Source: Paenibacillus pinistramenti
Lineage (GTDB): Bacteria; Bacillota; Bacilli; Paenibacillales; Paenibacillaceae
Length of the DNA stretch: 64,000 nucleotides
Reading direction: 5' to 3'
NCBI RefSeq assembly: GCF_005869875.1
Contig: NZ_VAWG01000003.1
Location: forward strand, 240,723 to 304,722
Part shown: positions 18,298 to 26,190 of the stretch, one piece after another
Layout of the letters: each line of letters opens with the position of its first letter
Position numbering within the stretch: the first letter of the stretch is position 1
Translations under genes and position numbers: made by a program
The notes under the pieces: model-generated
Seen by the model: the letters and a program-made list of their open reading frames with translations, nothing else
Told to the model about the DNA's origin: nothing
Databases searched by the model: none

Positions 18298-19488
18298 ATG
18301 ATTATTAAACCAAGAACACGCGGCTTTATCTGCACTACCTCTCATCCGGCAGGCTGTGAAGCCCAGGTCCAGGAGCAGATCAGCTATGTAAAATCCAAGC
18401 CGGCCGTTAAGGGGCCGCGCAATGTGCTGGTCATCGGCGCATCAACCGGCTACGGGCTGGCCGCCCGCATCGTGGCCGCCTTTGGAGCCGGAGCGAACAC
18501 AGTGGGCGTGTACCGTCCCAGCAAAAGCACTCCAACCCGCACCGCATCCGCCGGCTGGTACAATTCCGCCGCTTTCGAGAAGGCTGCCGAAGCTGCCGGG
18601 CTGAAATCGTTCAGCGTGACAGGCGATGCTTTTGCCGAAGATACCAAATCACGCACGATTGAGCTGATCAAGCAGGAGCTTGGCCAGGTCGATATGGTTA
18701 TTTACAGTGTAGCCACCGCTCGGAAGACCAATCCGGCTACGGGAGAGGCGTTTAACTCCGTATTGAAGCCGATTGGCCAGCCTTATACGAACAAGACCGT
18801 TGATTTTCATAACGGCACAGTGACAGAAGTATCCCTGGAGCCCGCCACGGATGAAGAGATTCAGGCGACCGTCGAGGTTATGGGCGGCAGCGACTGGCAG
18901 GACTGGATGGATCAGCTTGAGTCTGCCGGCGTCCTTGCAGACGGCGTCATTACGCTGGCTTACTCCTACATTGGACCTGCTATTACTCAGGCTATTTACC
19001 GCGACGGCTCGATCGGCCAAGCCAAAGAGCATCTGGAAGCGACGGCCCGCCGGATGAACCAACAGTTTGCCGCCAAGAACGGCCATGCCTATGTGGTGGT
19101 CGGCAAAGCGCTTGTCACCCAGTCTTCCTCGGCCATTCCGATTGTGCCGCTGTATATTTCCGCCCTATATAAAGTAATGAAAGAGAAAGGCATTCACGAG
19201 GGCACAATTGAGCAGATGTACCGTTTGTTTGCCGAACGCCTGTACAGCGGCGGCGAGGTGCCTGTTGATGAGCAGGACCGCATCCGTATTGATGACTGGG
19301 AAATGCGCGAGGACGTCCAGCAGGAAGTGGAAGACATCTGGAACAGCGTGACCACAGAGAACATCTGGCAGCTCACCGATCTGGAAGGCTACCGGAAGGA
19401 ATTCTTCCAGCTGTTCGGCTTTGAAACGACCGGCGTTGACTATGAAGCCGACACCGATCCGGAAATCGAAGTTCCGCATCAATTTTAA
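18298..19488 (+). CDS. fabV: Enoyl-ACP reductase FabV
   Basis: 396 aa, the normal FabV length. It has the NADH-binding loop GASTGYGLAAR near residues 47-57 and the FabV-specific active site Y-X8-K at Tyr234 and Lys243 (YRDGSIGQAK); ordinary FabI enzymes have Y-X6-K. It reduces trans-2-enoyl-ACP in the last step of fatty-acid elongation in the cytoplasm. FabV is best known from Gram-negative bacteria, where it is insensitive to triclosan, but it also occurs in some Bacillota. AAAGGAA lies eight bases before the ATG. No FapR-type operator was found upstream, unlike fabH at 22146. Confidence 0.95.
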   Translation: MIIKPRTRGFICTTSHPAGCEAQVQEQISYVKSKPAVKGPRNVLVIGASTGYGLAARIVAAFGAGANTVGVYRPSKSTPTRTASAGWYNSAAFEKAAEAAGLKSFSVTGDAFAEDTKSRTIELIKQELGQVDMVIYSVATARKTNPATGEAFNSVLKPIGQPYTNKTVDFHNGTVTEVSLEPATDEEIQATVEVMGGSDWQDWMDQLESAGVLADGVITLAYSYIGPAITQAIYRDGSIGQAKEHLEATARRMNQQFAAKNGHAYVVVGKALVTQSSSAIPIVPLYISALYKVMKEKGIHEGTIEQMYRLFAERLYSGGEVPVDEQDRIRIDDWEMREDVQQEVEDIWNSVTTENIWQLTDLEGYRKEFFQLFGFETTGVDYEADTDPEIEVPHQF

Positions 19489-19573
19489 GCCCGGAAGCTC
19501 AGCCTGCCGAAGCTATTAGGCTCCATGCTGAGCCCATTAGGCTTCAGGCTGAAACCTGACACACACATGAACA

Positions 19574-19613
19574 AAGACGGCTGTCCATCCCCTTTGCGGA
19601 TGACAGCCGTCTT
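19574..19613. terminator. Bidirectional terminator between fabV and the SulP gene
   Basis: AAGACGGCTGTC / GACAGCCGTCTT-type stem with inner ATCC/GGAT pairing; lies between two convergent genes and can serve both. The 19489-19560 stretch before it holds loosely repeated TTAGGCT segments. Confidence 0.65.
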
Positions 19614-19636
19614 ATTTGGTTTGAGCATCAGGCCGG

Positions 19637-21478
19637 TTAAGACCGAACCATTTTCCCTGACGAAGCAGACACTGAAGAAGGAATTGAAGCAGGCATTGAA
19701 GCAGATCTTGGGGCCGGCGCTAACGCAGAATTTGCACCCGGCGCATAAGCCGGGGCTTCTTCCCCTGCCGCCCGGCACAGCGACGGGCACTCCCTAAAGG
19801 CAAACTGGCGGCAGCCCTGGCACTGCGGCCGGTTCACATGGGCAAGCGCGTAGTCCAACGCTTCACCGGTGTGTTTGAAGCAGCGGGATTCGCCGATCTG
19901 CTGATATCCGCCTGTGCGGAGCAGCATCTCCTTCGGCTGGCGGTTCAGTCCGGCTGCCAGGACAGTGGTCCCTTGTTCCTGCAGCTTGCGGACAAAGGCC
20001 GTAAACTGGGCCTCGCCCGTTGTATCCATGAAGGGCACCCGGCTCATGCGTAGGATGAGCCAGCCGGGCTTCTGCCGGGCGAGCACACCGGCTTCCTGCT
20101 CGAAAGCGGCGGCGGCGCCAAAGAACAAAGCGCCGTTCACGCTAAAGATCGAGACCTGCGGGCAGCCGGGATGGCGGTCCGCGCGGTGCTCAAGTATTTT
20201 TCCCTGTCCGGTTGGCTGCTCGGGAAGCGCTTTGTGCATGACAATGGACCGGCTCATCCCCCAAATAAACAAGGCCGCAGCCAGCAGAAGGCCGATCTCC
20301 ACCGCGGTGGTAAGTGTCGTAAGCACGGTTAGCAGAAACGTGACAACCAGAATGACGGAGTCCCCGGTCCGGGTCTTGAGCATTTTCATAAAGGCTGTCC
20401 GTTCGCTCATATTCCAGGCGACCACCATCAGCACAGGCGCCATGCTGGCCAGCGGAATATGCGAGGCGTAAGGCGCGAACAGGGCCACGATCGCAAGAAC
20501 GGCCAGTCCATGAACAACCCCCGACACAGGCGAAGCGGCGCCGCTGCGGATGTTGGTTGCCGTCCGGGCAATGGCTCCTGTAGCGGGAATGCCGCCAAAG
20601 AACGGCGTCACCATATTGGCAATGCCCTGCCCCAGCAGCTCCCGGTTGCTGTTATGGCGGGTATCGCTCATCCCGTCGGCCACTACCGCTGAGAGCAGCG
20701 ATTCGATGCTGCCCAGCATGGCGATGACCAAAGCGGGCTGCAGCATTGTCAGCAGATGCCCGGCTGACAGGTCAAGTCCGTGCAGAGCCGGGAGACCGCC
20801 GGTGATCGAGCCGTATGCCGAGCCGATTGTGGCTACCTTTCCCGGAAAGAGCCACAGCGAAGCGAGCGTGGATAACAGCAGGCCTACAATGGAGGCCGGA
20901 ATTTTTGGCGCTAGTTTTGGAGTGAGAAGCAGCGCCGCCAGACAAATACAGGCAGTAACCACGCTGTACACGTTCCAGGTTGAGAGCCGCAGCCCCAGCT
21001 CCTTCATGCTGCCGAGAAAATATTCATGCCGCTTGACCCCCGTCAGCCCCAGAAAATTCCCGATCTGGCCGGAAAAGATAGTAACCGCAATTCCAGCCGT
21101 AAATCCAATCGTTACAGGCTTCGGGATGTACCGGATCAGAAAGCCTAATCTGAGCAGCCCCATCAGCACCAGAATGACACCGCCAAGAAATCCGGCAATG
21201 AGCAGATCCTGGTACCCGTACTGGAGTACGATGCCCAGCAGGACGGGGATAAACGCGCCCGTCGGGCCTCCGATCTGGAACTTCGAGCCGCCGAGCAGCG
21301 AAATGAGAATACCGGCTACAATTGTGGTGTATAACCCATACTCCGGCTTCACGCCCGATGCAATCGCAAACGCCATGCCCAGCGGGATGGCGACAATCCC
21401 GACGATGCAGCCTGCGACCAAATCACGCCGCAGCGCTTCGCCGTTATAATGCTGATAACGACCTCTCCACTTCATCAT
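19637..21478 (-). CDS. SulP family anion transporter with STAS domain and Cys-rich tail
   Basis: 613 aa. Residues ~18-400 carry the SulP membrane domain with about 12-14 helices (GIPLGMAFAIASG-like helix 1, GGPTGAFIPVL, FGGIPATGAIARTATNIRSGA). Residues ~440-540 form a cytoplasmic STAS domain (VSIFSVNGALFFGAA, LRMSRVPFMDTTGE). It should move sulfate, bicarbonate, molybdate or a similar anion. Beyond the STAS domain lies a C-X2-C-X7-C-X3-C segment (near residues 553-568), then a Ser/Pro/Ala tail. Neither is a standard part of SulP proteins. It is the second gene of an operon with an ArsR regulator, 19 bases downstream. Confidence 0.9.
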   Translation of the reverse strand: MMKWRGRYQHYNGEALRRDLVAGCIVGIVAIPLGMAFAIASGVKPEYGLYTTIVAGILISLLGGSKFQIGGPTGAFIPVLLGIVLQYGYQDLLIAGFLGGVILVLMGLLRLGFLIRYIPKPVTIGFTAGIAVTIFSGQIGNFLGLTGVKRHEYFLGSMKELGLRLSTWNVYSVVTACICLAALLLTPKLAPKIPASIVGLLLSTLASLWLFPGKVATIGSAYGSITGGLPALHGLDLSAGHLLTMLQPALVIAMLGSIESLLSAVVADGMSDTRHNSNRELLGQGIANMVTPFFGGIPATGAIARTATNIRSGAASPVSGVVHGLAVLAIVALFAPYASHIPLASMAPVLMVVAWNMSERTAFMKMLKTRTGDSVILVVTFLLTVLTTLTTAVEIGLLLAAALFIWGMSRSIVMHKALPEQPTGQGKILEHRADRHPGCPQVSIFSVNGALFFGAAAAFEQEAGVLARQKPGWLILRMSRVPFMDTTGEAQFTAFVRKLQEQGTTVLAAGLNRQPKEMLLRTGGYQQIGESRCFKHTGEALDYALAHVNRPQCQGCRQFAFRECPSLCRAAGEEAPAYAPGANSALAPAPRSASMPASIPSSVSASSGKMVRS

Positions 21479-21497
21479 CTAACCTTCTTTTCTCTCT

Positions 21498-21827
21498 TTA
21501 TGGTTGCTGCTTCATTTCTTCCAATACGGAAATCGTTTCAACCAGATGGTTGTTAAAAATCTGCTTCGCCACCGCGAGCAGCTCCTTGAGCAGCGGATCC
21601 CGGAGCGAATAAGTCACGGTTGTCCCGGTCTTCACGGTATTCACCAGGCTCTTGGCGCGGAGCACAGCGAGCTGCTGGGAAACCGCCGAGCCTTCCGCCC
21701 CCACAATTCCCTGAATTTCGTTCACATTCCGTTCGCCTTCGCACAGCACCTCCAATATCCGAATCCGCAGCGGATGAGCCAAGGCTTTAAAAAATTCCGC
21801 TTTAAAGCGGGGAATCTGCATCTCCAT
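21498..21827 (-). CDS. ArsR/SmtB family transcriptional repressor
   Basis: 109 aa from the ATG at 21827 (GGGTGG upstream); a longer TTG reading from 21878 would begin inside the operator palindrome. Winged HTH: FFKALAHPLRIRILEVLCEGE (residues ~9-30), recognition helix SAVSQQLAVLRAKSLV (~48-63) and wing KTGTTVTYSL. It has only one Cys (VLCEGE) and lacks the ELCVCDL metal site of ArsR and SmtB, so a non-metal or redox signal is possible. It probably represses its own operon with the SulP transporter through the palindrome at 21871-21890. Confidence 0.9.
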   Translation of the reverse strand: MEMQIPRFKAEFFKALAHPLRIRILEVLCEGERNVNEIQGIVGAEGSAVSQQLAVLRAKSLVNTVKTGTTVTYSLRDPLLKELLAVAKQIFNNHLVETISVLEEMKQQP

Positions 21828-21870
21828 CGCACCCACCCTTTGTCTTGTGTTGTCTATTCTTATTCCTCTT

Positions 21871-21890
21871 ATCTTCAAATCTTTGAAGAT
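21871..21890 (-). promoter_or_regulatory. Candidate ArsR operator
   Basis: ATCTTCAAATCTTTGAAGAT is a perfect 9-2-9 palindrome 44 bases before the arsR-like start, of the size and type bound by ArsR-family repressors. It lies between a possible TTGTAA -35 and a -10-like ATAAGA. A second palindrome, TACAATATTTATTGTA, abuts it at 21891-21906. The remaining upstream bases to ~22060 show nothing clear. Confidence 0.65.
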
Positions 21891-22066
21891 TACAATATTT
21901 ATTGTAGAGCCGTATAAACCGGAGCGTCAGTGACTTTTGCCACGCCGCAGCCGGGTTGTTCTTATGATGAAATTTTCAGGGGGCAATATGCTCGCAGTGC
22001 GCGGGTATTCTGGGGCTGTGGAGGGTATCCCATTTGTGGAATTTGTAAAATATAGGGTGGAGGCCG

Positions 22067-22124
22067 TTGACTGCGCCTCTTTCATCCGATATGATTGGCA
22101 CTAAGTATTAGTATCTGGTACTAA
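22067..22124 (+). promoter_or_regulatory. fabH promoter with FapR operator
   Basis: TTGACT (22067-22072), 17-base spacer, TATGAT (22090-22095). Thirteen bases on, over the likely start point, is the 17-base near-palindrome TTAGTATCTGGTACTAA (22108-22124), which fits the FapR consensus TTAGTACCTGNTACTAA with one difference. FapR represses lipid genes until malonyl-CoA accumulates. Confidence 0.88.
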
Positions 22125-22145
22125 ATTCAAGGAGGCAGATGGCGT

Positions 22146-23159
22146 ATGAGCCGGATAGAGGGAGCTTTCACCTATAACACTTCTGCACAAATTACGGCAG
22201 TCGGATCTTATTTGCCCGAGAAAGTGCTGAGCAACGCGGATTTGGAGAAAATGGTCGAGACAACGGACGAATGGATCGTCCAGCGTACAGGGATCAGTGA
22301 GCGGAGGATTGCTGCAGACAAGGAATTTACGAGCGATCTGTGCTTTGCTGCCGTTCGCAATATGGCGGAGGAATATCAGGTGGAGCTTGGGGATGTGGAC
22401 TATATCATCGTCGCCACCACGACGCCGGATACCTTCTTCCCGCAGATGGCCGCCCGTGTCCAGGCGGAATTCGGCATCGCCCATTGCGGCGCGGTTGACG
22501 TGCAGGCGGCCTGCGCCGGGTTTGCAGCTGCGCTCCAATTGGCAGGCGGCCTGATCGCCACGGGCATGCACCGCAAAATACTGGTTATCGGAGCAGAAGC
22601 CCTGTCCAAAATTACGGATTATACCGACCGGACAACGTGTATTCTGTTCGGCGACGGCGCGGGTGCAGTGCTGGTTGAAGCCGGATCGCCGGAGGAAGCT
22701 CCCTCCTGGCTCAGCTCCATCGCCTTGACGGACGGGGCGGAAGGCCATCACCTGTACCGCTCCAGCCTGGCTCCGAATATCGGGGATATGGCGCTGGAGC
22801 AGAACGGCTTTATCGTCCAGAACGGCCGCGCTGTCTACCGCTGGGCGATCAGCCGGGTGCCGGAGGGCATCCGGCAGTTCATGAAGCAGGCCGGCATTAC
22901 GGCGGAGGACGTCGACTGGCTGGTGCCGCATAATCCGAACATGCGGATTCTGGAGGCGGTCTGCGAGCGCACCGGCATTCCGCTGGAGAAGACGGTCAGC
23001 ACCTTGGCATACACCGGCAACACCTCGGCAGCCTCCATCCCGATTGCCCTGCACCAGGCCGTCCGGGACGGCCGGATCCGCAGCGGGCAGCTGCTGATGC
23101 TCTACGGCTTTGGCGGCGGCTTGTCCCAGGCCGGCCTGCTGCTGCGCTGGGCACTGTAA
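22146..23159 (+). CDS. fabH: 3-oxoacyl-ACP synthase III
   Basis: 337 aa. The Cys-His-Asn triad is visible: Cys123 in VQAACAGF, His262 in LVPHNPNMRI (most homologues read PHQAN) and Asn292 in YTGNTSAAS. It condenses an acyl-CoA primer with malonyl-ACP to start fatty-acid synthesis; in branched-chain-lipid Bacillota the primers are isobutyryl- or 2-methylbutyryl-CoA. AAGGAGG lies ten bases before the ATG. It stands alone rather than in a fab operon, and the FapR operator puts it under malonyl-CoA control. Confidence 0.95.
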   Translation: MSRIEGAFTYNTSAQITAVGSYLPEKVLSNADLEKMVETTDEWIVQRTGISERRIAADKEFTSDLCFAAVRNMAEEYQVELGDVDYIIVATTTPDTFFPQMAARVQAEFGIAHCGAVDVQAACAGFAAALQLAGGLIATGMHRKILVIGAEALSKITDYTDRTTCILFGDGAGAVLVEAGSPEEAPSWLSSIALTDGAEGHHLYRSSLAPNIGDMALEQNGFIVQNGRAVYRWAISRVPEGIRQFMKQAGITAEDVDWLVPHNPNMRILEAVCERTGIPLEKTVSTLAYTGNTSAASIPIALHQAVRDGRIRSGQLLMLYGFGGGLSQAGLLLRWAL

Positions 23160-23224
23160 AGGCGCGGCGCTCAAGCCCGCTGCAAGGATTCCGCCGCCCG
23201 CCTGATTTTTCGCCGGGACATCCC

Positions 23225-24472
23225 TTAGTGCTTCAGCACAAACTCGTCCAGCTTGTTCCCGTCAACGTCGTATGCGGAATAGGTAAGCGTGCTGCCGCTG
23301 ATCTGGATCCCGGCAAACATCTGCTTGTTGTTCTGAAAATGCACCGCATGATAAAACTTGTCGCTCTTCTTCTCATTGAACTTGGAGCCGGAGGCGTTGG
23401 TTACCACATAGACGGTGCCGTTGCCTTCGTCCGTTATTTTTCCACCCTTTAAAGGATACGATCTGGAATACTCATGATTGTGACCCTGCAGCACAAGGTC
23501 GACGTGGTATTGGTCAAACAGCTCCACCCAATCGTCCACTTTATCGTACATGCTTCCTCCATACGGGGGCCGGTGCAGGGCGGCGATAATCCATTCTTTA
23601 TCGGTGTTCTTCAAATCCTGCTTCAGCCAATCCGTCTGCTTCTTGATGTTGGATTCGGTATTCAGCACAACGAAGTGGGCATTTCCATAATCGAAGGAAT
23701 AGCTGGTCCCCGGATTAGAGCCCTCGGCACCATTATCAGGCAGGTTGAAATGGGAAACGTAGGCGTCCGCCTGCTTGTCCACCTCGTCATGATTACCGGT
23801 CACCGGCATCAGCGGAACCTCAGAAATCCAGGGCTGGGCATCTGCAAAGAAAGCCTTCCACCCCGCTTCATCCGCCGGATCCTCCGTCAAATCGCCGTTA
23901 TGAATGACAAACCGTGCCCCGGAAAAAGTCTTAAAGGCCGCACTTAACGTCTGGCCCCATTTTGCAAAATCCGCCTCATTCACTCCCTGGGAATCCGTTA
24001 TATTAATGAAGCTGAACGCCGTCAAATCCTGCTCCTCGGTCGTGAAGGAGGCGGGTTCACTCCACTTTCCGCTCGCCGGGCTGCCAACCCGGTACGTATA
24101 AGCGGTTCCCGGCTCAAGCCCCGATGCTTCGGCTTTATGAACCCCTTTCTGCTGCCCGCTGCTACCCTCGTAAACGGTCGTTTCACCTTGAACGCTGATC
24201 AGATCCGCAGAGCTGAAATCCGGTGTCCCCTCCCCTTTAAGCAGCTGAACCACCGTTTCCTCTCCGGCATCATCCGTATACCAGGTGAAAGCCCGGCTTG
24301 TCTGCGGATCGCTCTTGAATGTCGTTACGATGTCGTAGGGTCCCCCGTTCTTGCTCTCCGTTCCTCCGGCTGTGTTCTCTGTTCTTCCCGCTATCCTGCC
24401 CAGATATAGAACAACGCCTATGATAAGCAGCCCGGCGACTGCGATCCACCAGAAGTCTTTCATTTTTCCCAT
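23225..24472 (-). CDS. Membrane-anchored metallophosphoesterase with purple-acid-phosphatase-like N-domain
   Basis: 415 aa from the ATG at 24472 (GGAG nine bases upstream; ATG 24463 is also possible). An N-terminal helix (about residues 6-25) anchors the protein with the rest outside. Residues ~45-145 form a fibronectin-like domain as in purple acid phosphatases. Residues ~150-400 are a calcineurin-type phosphoesterase with metal motifs VIHNGDLTED, VTGNHDEVD and GHNHEYSRSYPL. It should release phosphate from phosphoesters at the cell surface. It is divergent from the VTC polyphosphate operon, with PhoP-like repeats in between. Confidence 0.9.
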   Translation of the reverse strand: MGKMKDFWWIAVAGLLIIGVVLYLGRIAGRTENTAGGTESKNGGPYDIVTTFKSDPQTSRAFTWYTDDAGEETVVQLLKGEGTPDFSSADLISVQGETTVYEGSSGQQKGVHKAEASGLEPGTAYTYRVGSPASGKWSEPASFTTEEQDLTAFSFINITDSQGVNEADFAKWGQTLSAAFKTFSGARFVIHNGDLTEDPADEAGWKAFFADAQPWISEVPLMPVTGNHDEVDKQADAYVSHFNLPDNGAEGSNPGTSYSFDYGNAHFVVLNTESNIKKQTDWLKQDLKNTDKEWIIAALHRPPYGGSMYDKVDDWVELFDQYHVDLVLQGHNHEYSRSYPLKGGKITDEGNGTVYVVTNASGSKFNEKKSDKFYHAVHFQNNKQMFAGIQISGSTLTYSAYDVDGNKLDEFVLKH

Positions 24473-24534
24473 TCTCCAATTCTCCGTTCTCTTCAAAAAA
24501 GTGTTGCTAACACCTTACCCGCTGTCAGCAGGCA

Positions 24535-24620
24535 TGTCAAATTCCGGCTTTGTAAAATTCAATATTGTCAAATTCCGGCTTTGTTAAATCCGATCTGCAC
24601 TTTTGTTAACGCAGTGTAAA
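24535..24620 (-). promoter_or_regulatory. Candidate PhoP box region and 31-base duplication
   Basis: On the minus strand TTTACA (24620-24615), 5 bases, TTAACA (24609-24604) and, two 11-base steps on, TTAACA (24587-24582) lie on an 11-base grid, as in PhoP boxes. Next to them a 31-base unit starting TGTCAAATTCCGGC is duplicated (24535-24565 and 24566-24596), adding more TGTCAA and TGTAAA half-sites. TTGACA (24540-24535) with TAAGGT 17 bases on could be the metallophosphoesterase promoter. Confidence 0.5.
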
Positions 24621-24747
24621 ATTTTCAGGAACTCTTCAGTCAGCATTAAGCGAGCTATCAGCGGAGCGCTTTAATATAAACTACGTGAAAGGCAGACGAC
24701 TGCGTCAAGCAGCGCTGACAGCACTCCATAGCAAGGAAGAGGGGACT

Positions 24748-25461
24748 ATGCAGAAAAAACTGAAGTACCGCAACGAGCTCAAATTTCTGATCAACCAGCA
24801 CCAGTACTTTGTGATCAAGCAGCGGCTCAAACATTTGATGGCCCACGATCCCAACGTAGGGCCGACAGGCGAATATCACATTCGCAGCCTGTATTTTGAT
24901 GATATCGACAATACGGCACTGCATGAGAAGCTGGGCGGGCTCCGCGACCGGGCGAAATACCGGATCCGCATCTACAACGTTCAGGACAAGGTCATTCACT
25001 TTGAGAAGAAGATCAAGTACAGAGATCTCATCTCCAAGGTGAACGCTTCGCTGACCCGGGAGATGTACAACCAGATCCTAGCCGGAAATTACGAGGTGCT
25101 GAATGTTCCGGACAAGCCGCTCCTGATGGAGATTTACCATGAAACCAAAGTGAATCTGCTGCGGCCCAAGGTCATCGTCGATTATGTGCGGGAGCCTTAT
25201 GTCTTCCGATACGGCAATGTAAGGATTACCTTCGACAAACAGCTGCGGACGGGTCTGAACAACCTGGATATCTTTGATCCGGAGCTGGCGACAGTGAGCG
25301 CACTGGACGATGATCTGATCATTCTGGAGGTCAAATATGACGAGTATATTCCGGAATTTATCAAAGCCGGGCTCCAGCTGGACGGCCTTAACCGTCAGTC
25401 GGCATCCAAATATGTGATCTGCCGCAAATATTCAAAAACCAACACCTGGGAGGACTATTGA
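24748..25461 (+). CDS. VTC-domain polyphosphate polymerase
   Basis: 237 aa from the ATG at 24748 (GAGGGG upstream); an earlier in-frame reading from 24685 has no ribosome site. It is a stand-alone VTC domain (triphosphate tunnel fold). Tunnel residues recognisable from yeast Vtc4 are YRNELKFLI near the start, HIRSLYFDD near 44-52, YRIRIYN near 71, FEKKIKYRD near 87 and LEVKYDEYIPE near 195. The family makes polyphosphate from ATP on the cytoplasmic face. It has no membrane part of its own; the next gene, 3 bases downstream, encodes a membrane protein that may supply one. First gene of the VTC-DUF4956-CotH operon. Confidence 0.88.
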   Translation: MQKKLKYRNELKFLINQHQYFVIKQRLKHLMAHDPNVGPTGEYHIRSLYFDDIDNTALHEKLGGLRDRAKYRIRIYNVQDKVIHFEKKIKYRDLISKVNASLTREMYNQILAGNYEVLNVPDKPLLMEIYHETKVNLLRPKVIVDYVREPYVFRYGNVRITFDKQLRTGLNNLDIFDPELATVSALDDDLIILEVKYDEYIPEFIKAGLQLDGLNRQSASKYVICRKYSKTNTWEDY

Positions 25462-25464
25462 TTT

Positions 25465-26169
25465 ATGAACACAAACACAACTGCGGAGACATCCAACACT
25501 TTCTCCGATATTATCAAAAATTCGGTGCTGAGCAATTTCTCATCCGATGTTTCTTTATCCAAAATGCTGATTACATTCGCCGTTGCTTTCCTGATCGGAT
25601 TCTTTATCTACACGCTTTATAAGCGGGTATTCAGCGGCGTACTGTACTCCAAGAGCTTCAATATCTCGCTGATCGGCATGACCATGGTAACAGCGATGGT
25701 CATCATCGCAATCAACTCCAACCTCGTCCTGTCGCTCGGTATGGTCGGCGCCTTGTCCATCGTTCGTTTCAGAACGCCTATTAAAGACCCGACTGACCTG
25801 ATCTTCCTGTTCTGGGCTGCTGCGGCAGGCATCGTAACAGGCGCCGGATTCTTTACGCTGGCAGCTATCGGTACCGTTATTGTCGGCTTGATCCTGTTCT
25901 TCTTCATCAAAAAATCTTCACTCGAAACGCCTTACCTCGTTGTTGTGAACGTAGCGGACGATGAAACCGAGCAGGCGGTAATCGGTCAATTAGGCTCCCT
26001 GGTCAAACGCTTCAACGTGAAGCAGAAGACCGTAACAAGCAGCAACATCGAGATGACGCTGGAAATCCGCCTGCGCGGGCAGGAGACTGCGTTTGTCAAC
26101 CAGATTACGGCGATCAGCGGCGTCAGAAATGCCGTACTGCTCAGCTACAGCGGAGATTATGTATCCTAA
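25465..26169 (+). CDS. DUF4956 membrane protein
   Basis: 234 aa. Four membrane helices are apparent (about residues 33-53, 66-86, 88-105 and 115-150), with the conserved loop GMVGALSIVRFRTPIKDPTDL between the third and fourth. A soluble, ferredoxin-like alpha/beta domain of ~80 residues follows. The DUF4956 family has no assigned biochemical function but is repeatedly found next to VTC polymerases and CotH kinases. Position three bases after the VTC gene suggests a complex, perhaps anchoring the polymerase or passing polyphosphate across the membrane; that is inference. Confidence 0.88.
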   Translation: MNTNTTAETSNTFSDIIKNSVLSNFSSDVSLSKMLITFAVAFLIGFFIYTLYKRVFSGVLYSKSFNISLIGMTMVTAMVIIAINSNLVLSLGMVGALSIVRFRTPIKDPTDLIFLFWAAAAGIVTGAGFFTLAAIGTVIVGLILFFFIKKSSLETPYLVVVNVADDETEQAVIGQLGSLVKRFNVKQKTVTSSNIEMTLEIRLRGQETAFVNQITAISGVRNAVLLSYSGDYVS

Positions 26170-26190
26170 AATCATGGAGGTGGAGGCAAG

